From the NCBI GenBank assembly GCA_021794015.1, contig JAJYRQ010000026.1, positions 1 through 54,013 on the forward strand: DNA of 54,013 bases, given 5' to 3'. Below, piece after piece: positions 16,227 to 23,867 of this stretch (within the stretch, counting starts at the first letter, position 1; each line of letters opens with the position of its first letter). Both the position numbers and the translations under genes were made by a program. The notes beneath the pieces were generated by a model. That model had not been told where the DNA came from, did no database searches, and saw nothing but the letters and a program-made list of their open reading frames with translations. The DNA comes from Deltaproteobacteria bacterium (GTDB taxonomy: Bacteria > Desulfobacterota > Binatia > Binatales > Binataceae).

Positions 16227-17609
16227 GTGGTGACCTCGGTGAAGCGGCCCGATGATCCGGAAGGGTCAGGCCTAAGTCAGGTGCCGGCGCAAGAAGCAGA
16301 GATTCATCCGTCGCATCCGAGGACGGGCGGCGGCTGGCGCGATCGGCTGGCGCCGTGGTACGGCGCTTACGCGCTTTTGGGTGTCGTTACCTCGGCGTCG
16401 GCGATTTGGTTGCCGCTGGTGGTGGAGAAACGCGCCGGGACTGCGGAGCAGGTCGGCGCCGTGATGAGCGCGGTGGGCTTCGGCGTCACGTTGTCGCCGC
16501 TATGGGGCTTTGTGGCCGACCTGAGCGGAGCCTACAAGACGGTTTTTCGCGGCGGGTTCGTAGCGCTGGGGGGCGGCCTGTGGGGGATTCTTTTCGGTCA
16601 TACGCTGCTTCCGCTGGTCTTGTTCGGCTTTGTCCAGGGCGTTGGCATAGCGGCCAGCAACACACTGGCCAATGCCCTCGTCGTCGAGTGCTACGACCGC
16701 TCGCAGTGGGACCAACGAATCGGATGGCTGCAGACGTTTAACGCCGCCGGCCAGGTGGTCGGCCTGCTCCTGCCCGGGATTGTTTCCGAAGAGCGGGGGA
16801 TCAAGCTGGTTGCCGGCCTTTGCCTGCTGGCGCTGCCTCTGGCAGGACTGGGCGTCTGCCCGTCCAGACGCGCTAAGGGGCAACGCGGGCCGGCGCTGGA
16901 GGACGCCTCCCGGAACGTGCCACAGCGGACGGCCGAGCGCTGGCGCCACTACGGGCTAACAACCGGCGGGCTCTTCCAGCACGGCTACTTCCGGCTGGGA
17001 AATTTGTGGAACCGTTTCATCGCGGAGATGAGCGGCGGCTTCGCCTGGCTCATAGCACAATGGTTTCTCTTCACCCTGGTGACCACCCCGTTTTTCGCCT
17101 TCTTCCCGCTGCTGATGCGCAACGTCTTCGGCGTGGCCCCCGGCTTGGCCTCGACCAGTTACGCCGTGGCGGTTGCCGCGATGCTCCCGCTTTACAGCCT
17201 GGCCGGCGAGAGGATGCACCGCCGTGGTCCGGGGGTGACTCTGCGAGAAGGGCTGTTCGCGCGCGCTTGCTCCTTCGGCGCGCTTGGCGTGATCGCGTAC
17301 TGGATGGGCGGCAACCGAGTCGCTTTGGCCTTGACGATGTTCGTCGTCGTACAGCTTGCGTGGCCGTTCATTTCGGTGAGCATGATCGATTTTGCGGTCC
17401 GCCTGGCAAAGCTGGGCGAAGCCTCGGCGATGGGTCTTTTCAACGGCTCTGCCGCGGTCGCGGGGACGCTGGGCTCGCTGGCCGGAGGGTTTGTAGCCGC
17501 TCGCGCCGGCTACCGCTCGCTGGTCGTGTTGGGCTGCCTCGGAACGGTGTTGTGTTGGGGGCTGGCTGCGCTGACACTTCCGTCCGAGGGGCGCTCCGAG
17601 CGTCGCTGA
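16227..17609 (+). CDS. MFS-type membrane transporter
   Basis: A 460-residue polytopic membrane protein with about twelve hydrophobic segments in two halves, split by a hydrophilic loop near 215-245 (QRGPALEDASRN). The loop after the second helix (SPLWGFVADLSGAYKTVFR) matches the MFS D-x-x-G-x-R/K signature loosely. The layout resembles the MFS_1-like/LacY-related group in bacteria; the substrate cannot be inferred. The start is taken as the first of two consecutive GTG codons (16227, 16230), without a strong ribosome site. The first 35 residues are hydrophilic and could be shortened if a later start is used. It lies downstream of and co-directional with the thiolase, 133 bases apart. Confidence 0.8.
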   Translation: MVTSVKRPDDPEGSGLSQVPAQEAEIHPSHPRTGGGWRDRLAPWYGAYALLGVVTSASAIWLPLVVEKRAGTAEQVGAVMSAVGFGVTLSPLWGFVADLSGAYKTVFRGGFVALGGGLWGILFGHTLLPLVLFGFVQGVGIAASNTLANALVVECYDRSQWDQRIGWLQTFNAAGQVVGLLLPGIVSEERGIKLVAGLCLLALPLAGLGVCPSRRAKGQRGPALEDASRNVPQRTAERWRHYGLTTGGLFQHGYFRLGNLWNRFIAEMSGGFAWLIAQWFLFTLVTTPFFAFFPLLMRNVFGVAPGLASTSYAVAVAAMLPLYSLAGERMHRRGPGVTLREGLFARACSFGALGVIAYWMGGNRVALALTMFVVVQLAWPFISVSMIDFAVRLAKLGEASAMGLFNGSAAVAGTLGSLAGGFVAARAGYRSLVVLGCLGTVLCWGLAALTLPSEGRSERR

Positions 17610-17619
17610 CGACGGTTAA

Positions 17620-18098
17620 GAACCCGCTTAGGCCCTCGCGGCCGTACACCCATGCGCAGTAATCGCAATCGCGCCAGGACTTGCAGCGCGCGGAGATCAC
17701 CTCGCCGTCAGACGATTTACAAGTACGCCGCGTGCGCGCTCGCATCGAGAGTGATGAATCGACTCCAGAGCCTTGCGCAACGCGCGGTTCTCTCCGCGCC
17801 GCCACCACTCAAGCCGCGCCTCGATCTGCTCGACTGGGAGTGCGCGGCAATCGAGCCGGGAGATGAATTGAAGCAGGCTGGCAAGTGCGCGCTGCTACCA
17901 TCGCTCCGCCACGTCACCCGATGGGAACCACTCGAAGTTGTAGCGCTCGGAATGCGGGCACCCGCACGCATGGCCGCCGTGCTCGCAACCGTGGCCATCG
18001 TGGAGATGCGCGCTTAGATCAATTCGGTAGCCCTTCGTCGATCTGTAGCGGATTGTCGAGTGTTCAGGTTTCGAGAGGGTTGCCTGCGGAAAACTCAA
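17620..18098 (-). pseudogene. Decayed His/Cys-rich gene, family unrecognised
   Basis: On the minus strand a protein-like frame starts near 18098 and reads STKGYRIDLSAHLHDGHGC, then EHGGHACGCPHSERYNFEW. It meets an in-frame TAG just after VAERW and continues in the same frame with RALASLLQFISRLDCRALP and IEARLEWWRRGENRALRKAL. A further piece in another frame (SARCKSWRDCDYCAWVYG) follows. The His/Cys clusters look metal-binding. One stop and at least one frame change make it a pseudogene or an error-ridden stretch. Its 3' end runs toward the MFS gene stop. The N-terminal end overlaps the small membrane gene at 18064-18294. I cannot assign a family. Confidence 0.35.
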
Positions 18099-18294
18099 GG
18101 CTGCCGGCCAAGGTGCGTCGAGGGCTCTGCCGCGTCGCAGTAATCCACCCTAAAAGGATCACCCCGGTCAGAACGCCCGCCTTGAGGATGGCTATTCCAC
18201 CGGCGACCGGTTTGGCCGCGGCCGTGCTTTTGTACCAGAGACGGCGAGCGTCGATGATTACCGCACCGAAAGAAAGCAGACCCTCCAAGGTCAT
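18064..18294 (-). CDS. Small membrane protein, accessory
   Basis: A 76-residue protein whose ATG overlaps the stop of the upstream 243-residue gene (ATGA, 18291-18294), so the two are probably translated together. One strong membrane segment is visible at about 30-52 (AGGIAILKAGVLTGVILLGWI), with a possible second weaker one near 5-16. The tail is basic and then polar. No family is recognised. The coupling suggests it works with, or holds in check, the upstream HEPN-like protein, but this is inference from position only. Confidence 0.5.
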   Translation of the reverse strand: MTLEGLLSFGAVIIDARRLWYKSTAAAKPVAGGIAILKAGVLTGVILLGWITATRQSPRRTLAGSLEFSAGNPLET

Positions 18295-19022
18295 GAGGCG
18301 GCGCCTCTCTCGGCCTGATCAATTCCCTCCAGTAGCCACCCCTCGATGACGGCAACGGCCTCGCGGAACCCGAAGAAAATCCGGTTCAGCATGTCAAGAG
18401 GAAACGCGGCGCTAACGTCGCATTCCCGGTCGTGGGGGTTTCGTCGAAGAACGCGAATTTCGTATGGAGGCTTACTCTCGGTGACCGCAACGGCTATCCA
18501 GGGCGCCGTCTGATGAAAGAACCCGATTCTTTCGTCATGCAAGTCGTTTATCCACTTTGTGTCGTGGCCCTTCGTCTCAAGGACTTCGCGCAACAGCTTT
18601 TGATCCACCTTTTTGCCCAGAATATTGCCCGCGATTTCTCTGACTACGGCTCCCAGGATCTCGTACGCCGAGCGCGATTCAAAGATGAAAGCATCGATGC
18701 CAGCGACCAATCGAAATCCGAGTTCGGAATCCGCAAGGCGCAGAGCCCTATGTTCCGGAAGGCATTGCTGAATCTCGGCGTTCTTCTTCGCCAGTTCTTC
18801 TGAGAGTTTCGCAACTTCCTGATTGAACTGACACTGGATGACTCGGATCAGTTCACGTTTTGTCGCGAACGCGATCATCTGCTGCTTGGGCCAATACCGT
18901 TTGAACCGATCCTTGAGGGCGGGATTCGAACTCTCGTGGAAGCGGTTAACGAGCTGATAGCCCCAGCAGGGCTCGGGCAGCCAGTCGATGTGGAAAAACT
19001 TCATGGCGTAGCCAACATGCAT
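18291..19022 (-). CDS. Hypothetical HEPN-like protein
   Basis: A 243-residue soluble, mostly alpha-helical protein with no signal peptide. A charged coiled-coil-like helix spans about 66-90 (QEVAKLSEELAKKNAEI). The segment AFIFESRSAYEILG followed by LHDERIGFFHQTAPW contains Arg165-x4-His170. This matches the R-x4-6-H motif of HEPN ribonucleases placed after a long helix, as in toxin, Abi and CRISPR-associated HEPN proteins. Assignment rests on motif and helix pattern only. The base composition is markedly less GC-rich than in neighbouring core genes (32/60 in one counted line), which hints at acquisition by transfer. Start choice is between ATG 19022, ATG 19004 and a TTG at 19025; none has a good ribosome site. 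The small membrane gene follows with a 4-base overlap. Confidence 0.6.
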   Translation of the reverse strand: MHVGYAMKFFHIDWLPEPCWGYQLVNRFHESSNPALKDRFKRYWPKQQMIAFATKRELIRVIQCQFNQEVAKLSEELAKKNAEIQQCLPEHRALRLADSELGFRLVAGIDAFIFESRSAYEILGAVVREIAGNILGKKVDQKLLREVLETKGHDTKWINDLHDERIGFFHQTAPWIAVAVTESKPPYEIRVLRRNPHDRECDVSAAFPLDMLNRIFFGFREAVAVIEGWLLEGIDQAERGAAS

Positions 19023-19141
19023 CAAGACTCGGTGTCCCGAAGGCTTTGAAACGCACGAATCCGTGTTCTCCGGCGAGGCACGTGGGGCCGCATACGTGGA
19101 GTTTCCGAGTTCACGCTTCGCGCGACTTCCCCAGTCTTTGG

Positions 19142-19420
19142 CTATTGAGATGTTTGAACCTGTACTACGCTTCCAGGACGAACCTCGCTTGACGTTGCGA
19201 GATACGCTTTGAAGTCGGCGTCATACGCTTCTTTGAGCCCTTGGCATTTGGATGGATCAGCGGAATTGTCGGTGAGGCATTGGGTATATGCGTGTTTCGT
19301 CCGCATCATGTCATCTCGAGCCTGTACCCTGGCAGCGATTCCACACCCGCTGATGAAAATACCGATAAGAGCGATCAGCGCGATGTGATTTGACTTGAAT
19401 TCGTTTTCTCCCCCTCTCAC
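19142..19420 (-). CDS. Small lipoprotein
   Basis: A 92-residue protein with a typical lipoprotein leader: a hydrophobic segment (HIALIALIGIFISGCG) ending in ISGC, where the Cys would be lipidated after cleavage. The mature part is short and polar with two further Cys (QCLTDN, KCQGL) about 14 residues apart that could form a disulfide. The start is a GTG at 19420; no strong ribosome site is seen. It lies in the same lower-GC patch as the HEPN-like gene and on the same strand, but about 120 bases upstream. Function is unknown; the size recalls entry-exclusion or small surface lipoproteins. Confidence 0.6.
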   Translation of the reverse strand: MRGGENEFKSNHIALIALIGIFISGCGIAARVQARDDMMRTKHAYTQCLTDNSADPSKCQGLKEAYDADFKAYLATSSEVRPGSVVQVQTSQ

Positions 19421-19487
19421 TCTGCGAATCCGGATTGTGGCGGGCGCTGCGGCTCTTCGCCCGACAGTTCGGGGCGCCTCTCCTAGC

Positions 19488-20243
19488 CTAATCCATGTGA
19501 AGTTTGCCGCGGACCGCGGGGCTCAGGCTGTAGACGCCCACCGCCTCGCCCCTGGCCAGGACGTGCCCTTTCATCGCCTGCAGTGCCTGAGCAGCGTCGA
19601 AGCCGGCTGCAAGCTGGAGCTTTGGAATGTCCAAGGCGTAGACGGTGAAGTGATAATGATGAGGCCGTTCGTCGTTCCATGGCGGGCACGGCCCGTCGTA
19701 GCCGCCATAGGCGCCCATCATTCTTGTGTTGTGGGTCATGGTGAACACCTGGGTGTAGCTGTTGACGCCTCTAAGCCCGTGAGGGGTTGGTCCGGGCGGC
19801 TTACCGTGGCGAGTGAAAGCGCGCGAGTCGGCGCCCTGCGGCAGAGCGGTGGTCGCGGCCGGTAGGTCAACCAGCACCCAATGGTAGAAGGTCCTGCGCG
19901 GAGTGCCGAAAAAGACCGTTTTGCCCTCCTGGTTCATGTTGCGTCGATCGGCCGGAGCGTCGGGATCGTACATTATGATCGCGTAGGAGCGGGTTGCACT
20001 CGGCCCCTTGGACCAGCGGATCGCCGGGCTGAGGTCGGGCCCGGGCTTTACATGCCCGGTCCGCGCCGGAACACAGAAGGCGTATCGGTCGGGCAAGGGC
20101 TGATTATTCTTGAGCCCCGCCACTGTGACGTGAAGCTTAGCCTGGTCCTGGGCCAGGGCTTTGGGCGGACTACCGAGCAGCGCTACGGCGCTAAGCAGAA
20201 TCAGCGCCGGCCACCTCCGTCGGGTCGGCTGGTTTCTCCTCAT
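19488..20243 (-). CDS. Exported PEBP/YbhB-family protein (copy 1)
   Basis: A phosphatidylethanolamine-binding-protein-like fold (YbhB/YbcL family), 251 residues. The ATG at 20243 is preceded by AGGAAAG seven bases upstream. A signal peptide follows (WPALILLSAVALLG, cut after KALA). Ligand-pocket motifs are visible: MYDPDAP, FYHWVLV, then YGGYDGPCPPWNDERPHHY and HFTVYALD. The biochemical role of bacterial members is poorly defined; they bind anionic groups and may modulate enzymes. It is the downstream member of a tandem pair with the gene at 20384-21145 and shares most motifs with it, so the two arose by duplication. The intervening 140 bases contain no gene. Confidence 0.85.
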   Translation of the reverse strand: MRRNQPTRRRWPALILLSAVALLGSPPKALAQDQAKLHVTVAGLKNNQPLPDRYAFCVPARTGHVKPGPDLSPAIRWSKGPSATRSYAIIMYDPDAPADRRNMNQEGKTVFFGTPRRTFYHWVLVDLPAATTALPQGADSRAFTRHGKPPGPTPHGLRGVNSYTQVFTMTHNTRMMGAYGGYDGPCPPWNDERPHHYHFTVYALDIPKLQLAAGFDAAQALQAMKGHVLARGEAVGVYSLSPAVRGKLHMD

Positions 20244-20383
20244 CCGGTCTTTCCTGCCTGTGCCGCCGGCAGCGCAGGCGGCGGGACAATCGTCATCTTG
20301 CGCGCCCGGGCTGGACCGCGGCTCTGGCGGAACTGCGCCGACAAGGGGGCCTGCCCGGGCGTGCCGGCCTTGCTTGGCGGCTT

Positions 20384-21145
20384 CTACTGGTCCATGTGCA
20401 AGCGCTTGCGCAGCTTGGGATTGAGGGCGTAGGTGCCGACGGTCTGGCCTTTGGCCAGGATGTGCCCTTTCATCGCCTTCTTGGCCGCCTTGCCGTCGAA
20501 GTTGCCGGAAAGGTCCAGGTCTGCCACGTCGAGGGCGTAAACCGCGAAGTGATAGTGGTGAACCCGTTGATCGTTCCACGGCGGGCAGGGCCCGTCGTAG
20601 CCGCCGTACTCACCCTTCATGTTGGGATCGCTGGCAAACCAGTTGGTGTAGTCGTTGACTCCGCGCAAGCCGTCCGCGCTGGCGCCGGGTGTCTTGCCCT
20701 TGGGCGTGACGCCGTTGGAATCGGACCCTTCGGCGATGCTGGTCACGTTAGCCGGGATGTTGACCAATATCCAGTGATAGAAGGTGGTTCGGCGCATCCC
20801 AGCCGGGATCGTTTTGCCTTCTTTGTTGACGTTGGTGGCGACGGTGGGAACGTCGGGATCGTACATTATGATCGCATAGGAGCGGGTTCCCTTGGGACCC
20901 TTGGACCAGCTAATTTCGGGGTTTTTATTGGGGCCCAGGGTGACGTGGCCCTTTTCGGCGGGGACGCAAAATGAGTACTCGGTGGGGATCGGTCCGCCGC
21001 GTTTTACTTTCGACACGGTTACTTTCAAGTGTCCTCCTTTGCGTGCCGCCTGGGCTCGCGGCGGCGTCAACGCGAGGGCCGCGCCGAGCAGCGCGAAAGC
21101 AGCCCATGCCGTAAGCTTTACCTGCCTGTTCTTCCTCCCGTCCAT
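20384..21145 (-). CDS. Exported PEBP/YbhB-family protein (copy 2)
   Basis: The upstream member of the tandem pair, 253 residues. A strong GAGGAGAG ribosome site lies just before the ATG at 21145. The signal peptide is AAFALLGAALALTPPRAQA. The PEBP motifs match copy 1 (MYDPDVP, FYHWILV, GYDGPCPPWND, HHYHFAVYALD). Both copies share an unusual insert between the DPD loop and the HW motif, and a basic C-terminus ending LHMD or LHMDQ, which suggests a lineage-specific subgroup. No enzyme partner is nearby other than glcDEF, which lies just upstream on the same strand; a functional link is not supported by sequence. Confidence 0.87.
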   Translation of the reverse strand: MDGRKNRQVKLTAWAAFALLGAALALTPPRAQAARKGGHLKVTVSKVKRGGPIPTEYSFCVPAEKGHVTLGPNKNPEISWSKGPKGTRSYAIIMYDPDVPTVATNVNKEGKTIPAGMRRTTFYHWILVNIPANVTSIAEGSDSNGVTPKGKTPGASADGLRGVNDYTNWFASDPNMKGEYGGYDGPCPPWNDQRVHHYHFAVYALDVADLDLSGNFDGKAAKKAMKGHILAKGQTVGTYALNPKLRKRLHMDQ

Positions 21146-21266
21146 TACGCTCTCTCCTCCTCTTGGTCGGTGCGTGGCGGCACAGCAGGAGGCTGGCCGC
21201 GGGCTTCTGTTTTTCGGACTGGCGCTAGTCTGGCGCCGACTTTACTCGATGGCAGTTAGGTTATCG

Positions 21267-22544
21267 TTATTTGGTCGCCAAGGCCAGGAAGTCGGCCAGG
21301 TGCATGACGCGTACCGGGGCGTTGCGCCGGCGCAGCTCGCCCGCTACCTGGAACTCGCACCCCGGGTTGCCCATCACGACGTAGTCAGCCGCTGTGGCAA
21401 GGATGTTGTCGACCTTACGACGCGCCAGCGTTCGCGACATTTCGGGCTGGGTAAGGTTGTAGCTTCCCGCCGAGCCGCAGCATAGGTCGGCGTCAGCCAT
21501 TTCGATCAGCTCAACGCCGGGGATCGAGCGCAAGAGCTGGCGCGGTTGCTCGCGCACGCGCAGGCCGTGCGCGAGGTGGCACGAGTCGTGGTAGGTCACC
21601 CGCCAGCGCGCTCCGTTGCCCAACGGGCGGTTCGACTTGAGCAGGAGGCTGCTCAAGTCGGTCACCCGGGCCGCAACCTCGCGGGCGTCGTCCGCCAGTT
21701 GCGGGTCGTGCTTAAGGAGCTCGCCGTACTCGGCCATCGCCGCGGCGCATCCGGAAGCGGCCGAGATGATCGCCTGGGCTCCGCACTGCTTGAGCGCGGC
21801 GACATTGGCTCGGGCCAGGCGCAGCGCGCGCGCTTTTTCTCCCGCGTGAAGGTCGAGCGCTCCGCAGCATCCGGTACGCGAAAGCTTAAGCACCCGGTAG
21901 CCGGCCCGCCTGAGCAGCCGCTCGCTGTTGATGTTTTCGGAAGCGGCCAGGACCTGAGTCACGCAGCCGTGGTGTACGACCACTGACCCCGCCTCGGGCG
22001 CTTCTTGTCCGTCCAGCGCATCGGCCGCCAACGGACGCCTGGCGGCCAGCGGCGGCAGCAGCTCGAGCCACCTGCGCGTCGCGGCCGGCGCCAGCCGTTC
22101 GATTACCGGACGCAGCCCAAGCCGCTCGGCCAGCTTGAGCGGCGCCACCAGGACGCGCAGCCGGGCCGGGTGAGGGAAAAGTTGGCCGACCAGCCAATGC
22201 CGTAGGCGCTCGGCGCGCGGCCGCCGGTAGTGCGTCTCGACATAGCTGCGCGCGTCCTCGATGAGCCGGCCGTAGTGCACCCCCGAAGGGCAGGCCGTCT
22301 CGCATCCCCGGCATCCCAGACACAGATCGAGGTGGCTTGCCGACCAGGGGTCGAGCTCGAGGGCTCCCTCGGCCAGCGACTTCATCAGGTAGATGCGACC
22401 GCGGGGCGAGTCCATCTCGGTCCGCGCGACCAGGTAGGTGGGACAGGCCTCGAGGCAGAGGCCACAGTGTACGCAGTCGAAAAGCAGGTTGTAATCAACT
22501 ACGTCGTGAACCGGCTGTGGCGCCGGTACGGCCGCGGCTGCCAT
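21267..22544 (-). CDS. glcF: Glycolate oxidase iron-sulfur subunit
   Basis: The electron-transfer subunit of GlcDEF, which oxidises glycolate or D-lactate at the membrane and passes electrons to quinone. Two ferredoxin-type clusters are near the N-terminus (CVHCGLCLEACP and CLGCRGCETACP). Two CCG domains follow with GCCGALDLHAGE, YHDSCHLAHG and CCGSAGSYNLTQPEMS. The ATG at 22544 has GGGAGG upstream and overlaps the glcE stop by one base (TGATG), so they are coupled. Length is 425 residues, normal. The subunit looks intact although glcD upstream is interrupted. Confidence 0.92.
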   Translation of the reverse strand: MAAAAVPAPQPVHDVVDYNLLFDCVHCGLCLEACPTYLVARTEMDSPRGRIYLMKSLAEGALELDPWSASHLDLCLGCRGCETACPSGVHYGRLIEDARSYVETHYRRPRAERLRHWLVGQLFPHPARLRVLVAPLKLAERLGLRPVIERLAPAATRRWLELLPPLAARRPLAADALDGQEAPEAGSVVVHHGCVTQVLAASENINSERLLRRAGYRVLKLSRTGCCGALDLHAGEKARALRLARANVAALKQCGAQAIISAASGCAAAMAEYGELLKHDPQLADDAREVAARVTDLSSLLLKSNRPLGNGARWRVTYHDSCHLAHGLRVREQPRQLLRSIPGVELIEMADADLCCGSAGSYNLTQPEMSRTLARRKVDNILATAADYVVMGNPGCEFQVAGELRRRNAPVRVMHLADFLALATK

Positions 22545-23812
22545 CACAATCCTCCCACGAAACACCCTGGGTTGAAAATTCCCGCCGGGTCGAAGGCTGC
22601 CTTGAGCCGGCGCATCAGGGCAAACGGCCCTGGCCCCGGCGTATCGAAGAACGGCAGTTCCGGTTCGGCCGGGCGGCTGGCGTGGATCACCTGGACGAAG
22701 CCGCGCCCTTGGCTCGCCGCTTGGCGCCAGCGAGCCAGCACCGCGCCTTTCTGGCCGTTGAGCCCCGCCCCAGGCAGCACAAGCTGCGCCACGCCGCATC
22801 CGACATGCGCCCGGAACTCAGCTTGACAGGCTTCAAGGCACTGCCCCAAGGCGCGCGGAAGCACCGTGAGTTGGGCCGACAGGGCGGCACTTTCGAAATC
22901 GAGATCCCGCAGCTGCTGGTACAGGTGCTGCGCCTCGGCGCCCTCGAAAAAGTCGCTTTGCCTGCCGAAAAGCTCGACCGCCCGCGCTCGTTGGTACTCG
23001 ATTTCCGCCCCGTTGCCGCAAAACGCCGCCAGCAGTCCAAACCGACCCTCCAAGCCGAGCGTGCCACCCAGGCCGGGACTCACCACTTCCAGGTGTATCG
23101 GCGAAAGCGCGTCGTACACCCGCATGCCGGCCGCAAAAGCATCCGTCAATGACGAAAAAGATGCGCGGGCCAGCGTGTAGCCTTCGGGGACCGGGCGAAC
23201 CTTAAAGCTGACCTCGGTGATGATGCCCAGCGTGCCGAACGACCCGGTCATCACCTTCATCAGGTCGTAGCCGGCGACGTTTTTCACCACCGTACCGCCG
23301 CCGTGCACGGCGCGGCCGCCGTGGCCGACGAACCGAATTCCGACTACCATGTCGCGTGCCGTCCCCTCGGACAGGCGCAGCGGCCCGGCTTTGGCGCCGG
23401 CGATGAGCGCTCCAATCGTGACTGTATCGGGCCGCGCCGGGTCCAGCGGCAGGCGCTGTCCGTGGGCAGCCAGTCGCCGGTTGAGTTCTCCCAGCGTCAG
23501 GCCCGCTTCGACGCTGGCGGTCATATCGGCCGGCTCGTAAGCGACGATTCGCGCCAGGGAATTAAGCGAAACGGCGACGACCGCCGGCCGCGCGCGCATC
23601 GCGCCAACCGTGCGCCCGCTGCCGATCGGGGCCAGCGTCAACCGCTCGGCCTCGCAGTGGCGCACCAGCACGCTCAACTCGTCCAGGCTGGCCGGTTCGA
23701 CGACGACCAGGCCGCCGGCCGCCTCGGCTGCGCCGGCGGGCATGCGCGCGCGCTGCGGGCCGAGTAGCGAGGTCATGGCGCGAAGAATATCGGGGCTGTC
23801 CGTTAGCGGCAT
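22544..23812 (-). CDS. glcE: Glycolate oxidase FAD-binding subunit
   Basis: The second FAD-linked subunit of glycolate oxidase (422 residues). A PCMH-type FAD domain is visible: LAPIGSGRTVGAM, VSLNSLARIVAYEPADMT, then GGTVVKNVAGYDLMKVMTG and GTLGIITEVSFKV. The C-terminal domain ends with the typical LKAAFDPAGIFNPGCF. The ATG at 23812 is chosen for its GGAG upstream and its position clear of glcD; a start at 23896 would overlap glcD by 29 bases. It lies 55 bases after the glcD stop and directly before glcF. Confidence 0.92.
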   Translation of the reverse strand: MPLTDSPDILRAMTSLLGPQRARMPAGAAEAAGGLVVVEPASLDELSVLVRHCEAERLTLAPIGSGRTVGAMRARPAVVAVSLNSLARIVAYEPADMTASVEAGLTLGELNRRLAAHGQRLPLDPARPDTVTIGALIAGAKAGPLRLSEGTARDMVVGIRFVGHGGRAVHGGGTVVKNVAGYDLMKVMTGSFGTLGIITEVSFKVRPVPEGYTLARASFSSLTDAFAAGMRVYDALSPIHLEVVSPGLGGTLGLEGRFGLLAAFCGNGAEIEYQRARAVELFGRQSDFFEGAEAQHLYQQLRDLDFESAALSAQLTVLPRALGQCLEACQAEFRAHVGCGVAQLVLPGAGLNGQKGAVLARWRQAASQGRGFVQVIHASRPAEPELPFFDTPGPGPFALMRRLKAAFDPAGIFNPGCFVGGL

Positions 23813-23867
23813 TCCAGTGACTCCGGCACGGGCGGCTTTTGCACCAGCAGTTACGCCGTGCCCGACC

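Noticed and set aside
18915..18945. GGATTCGAACTC looks like the reverse of a tRNA T-arm
   Set aside because: It lies within the coding frame of the HEPN-like gene, and no acceptor stem, D-arm or anticodon arm can be folded around it.
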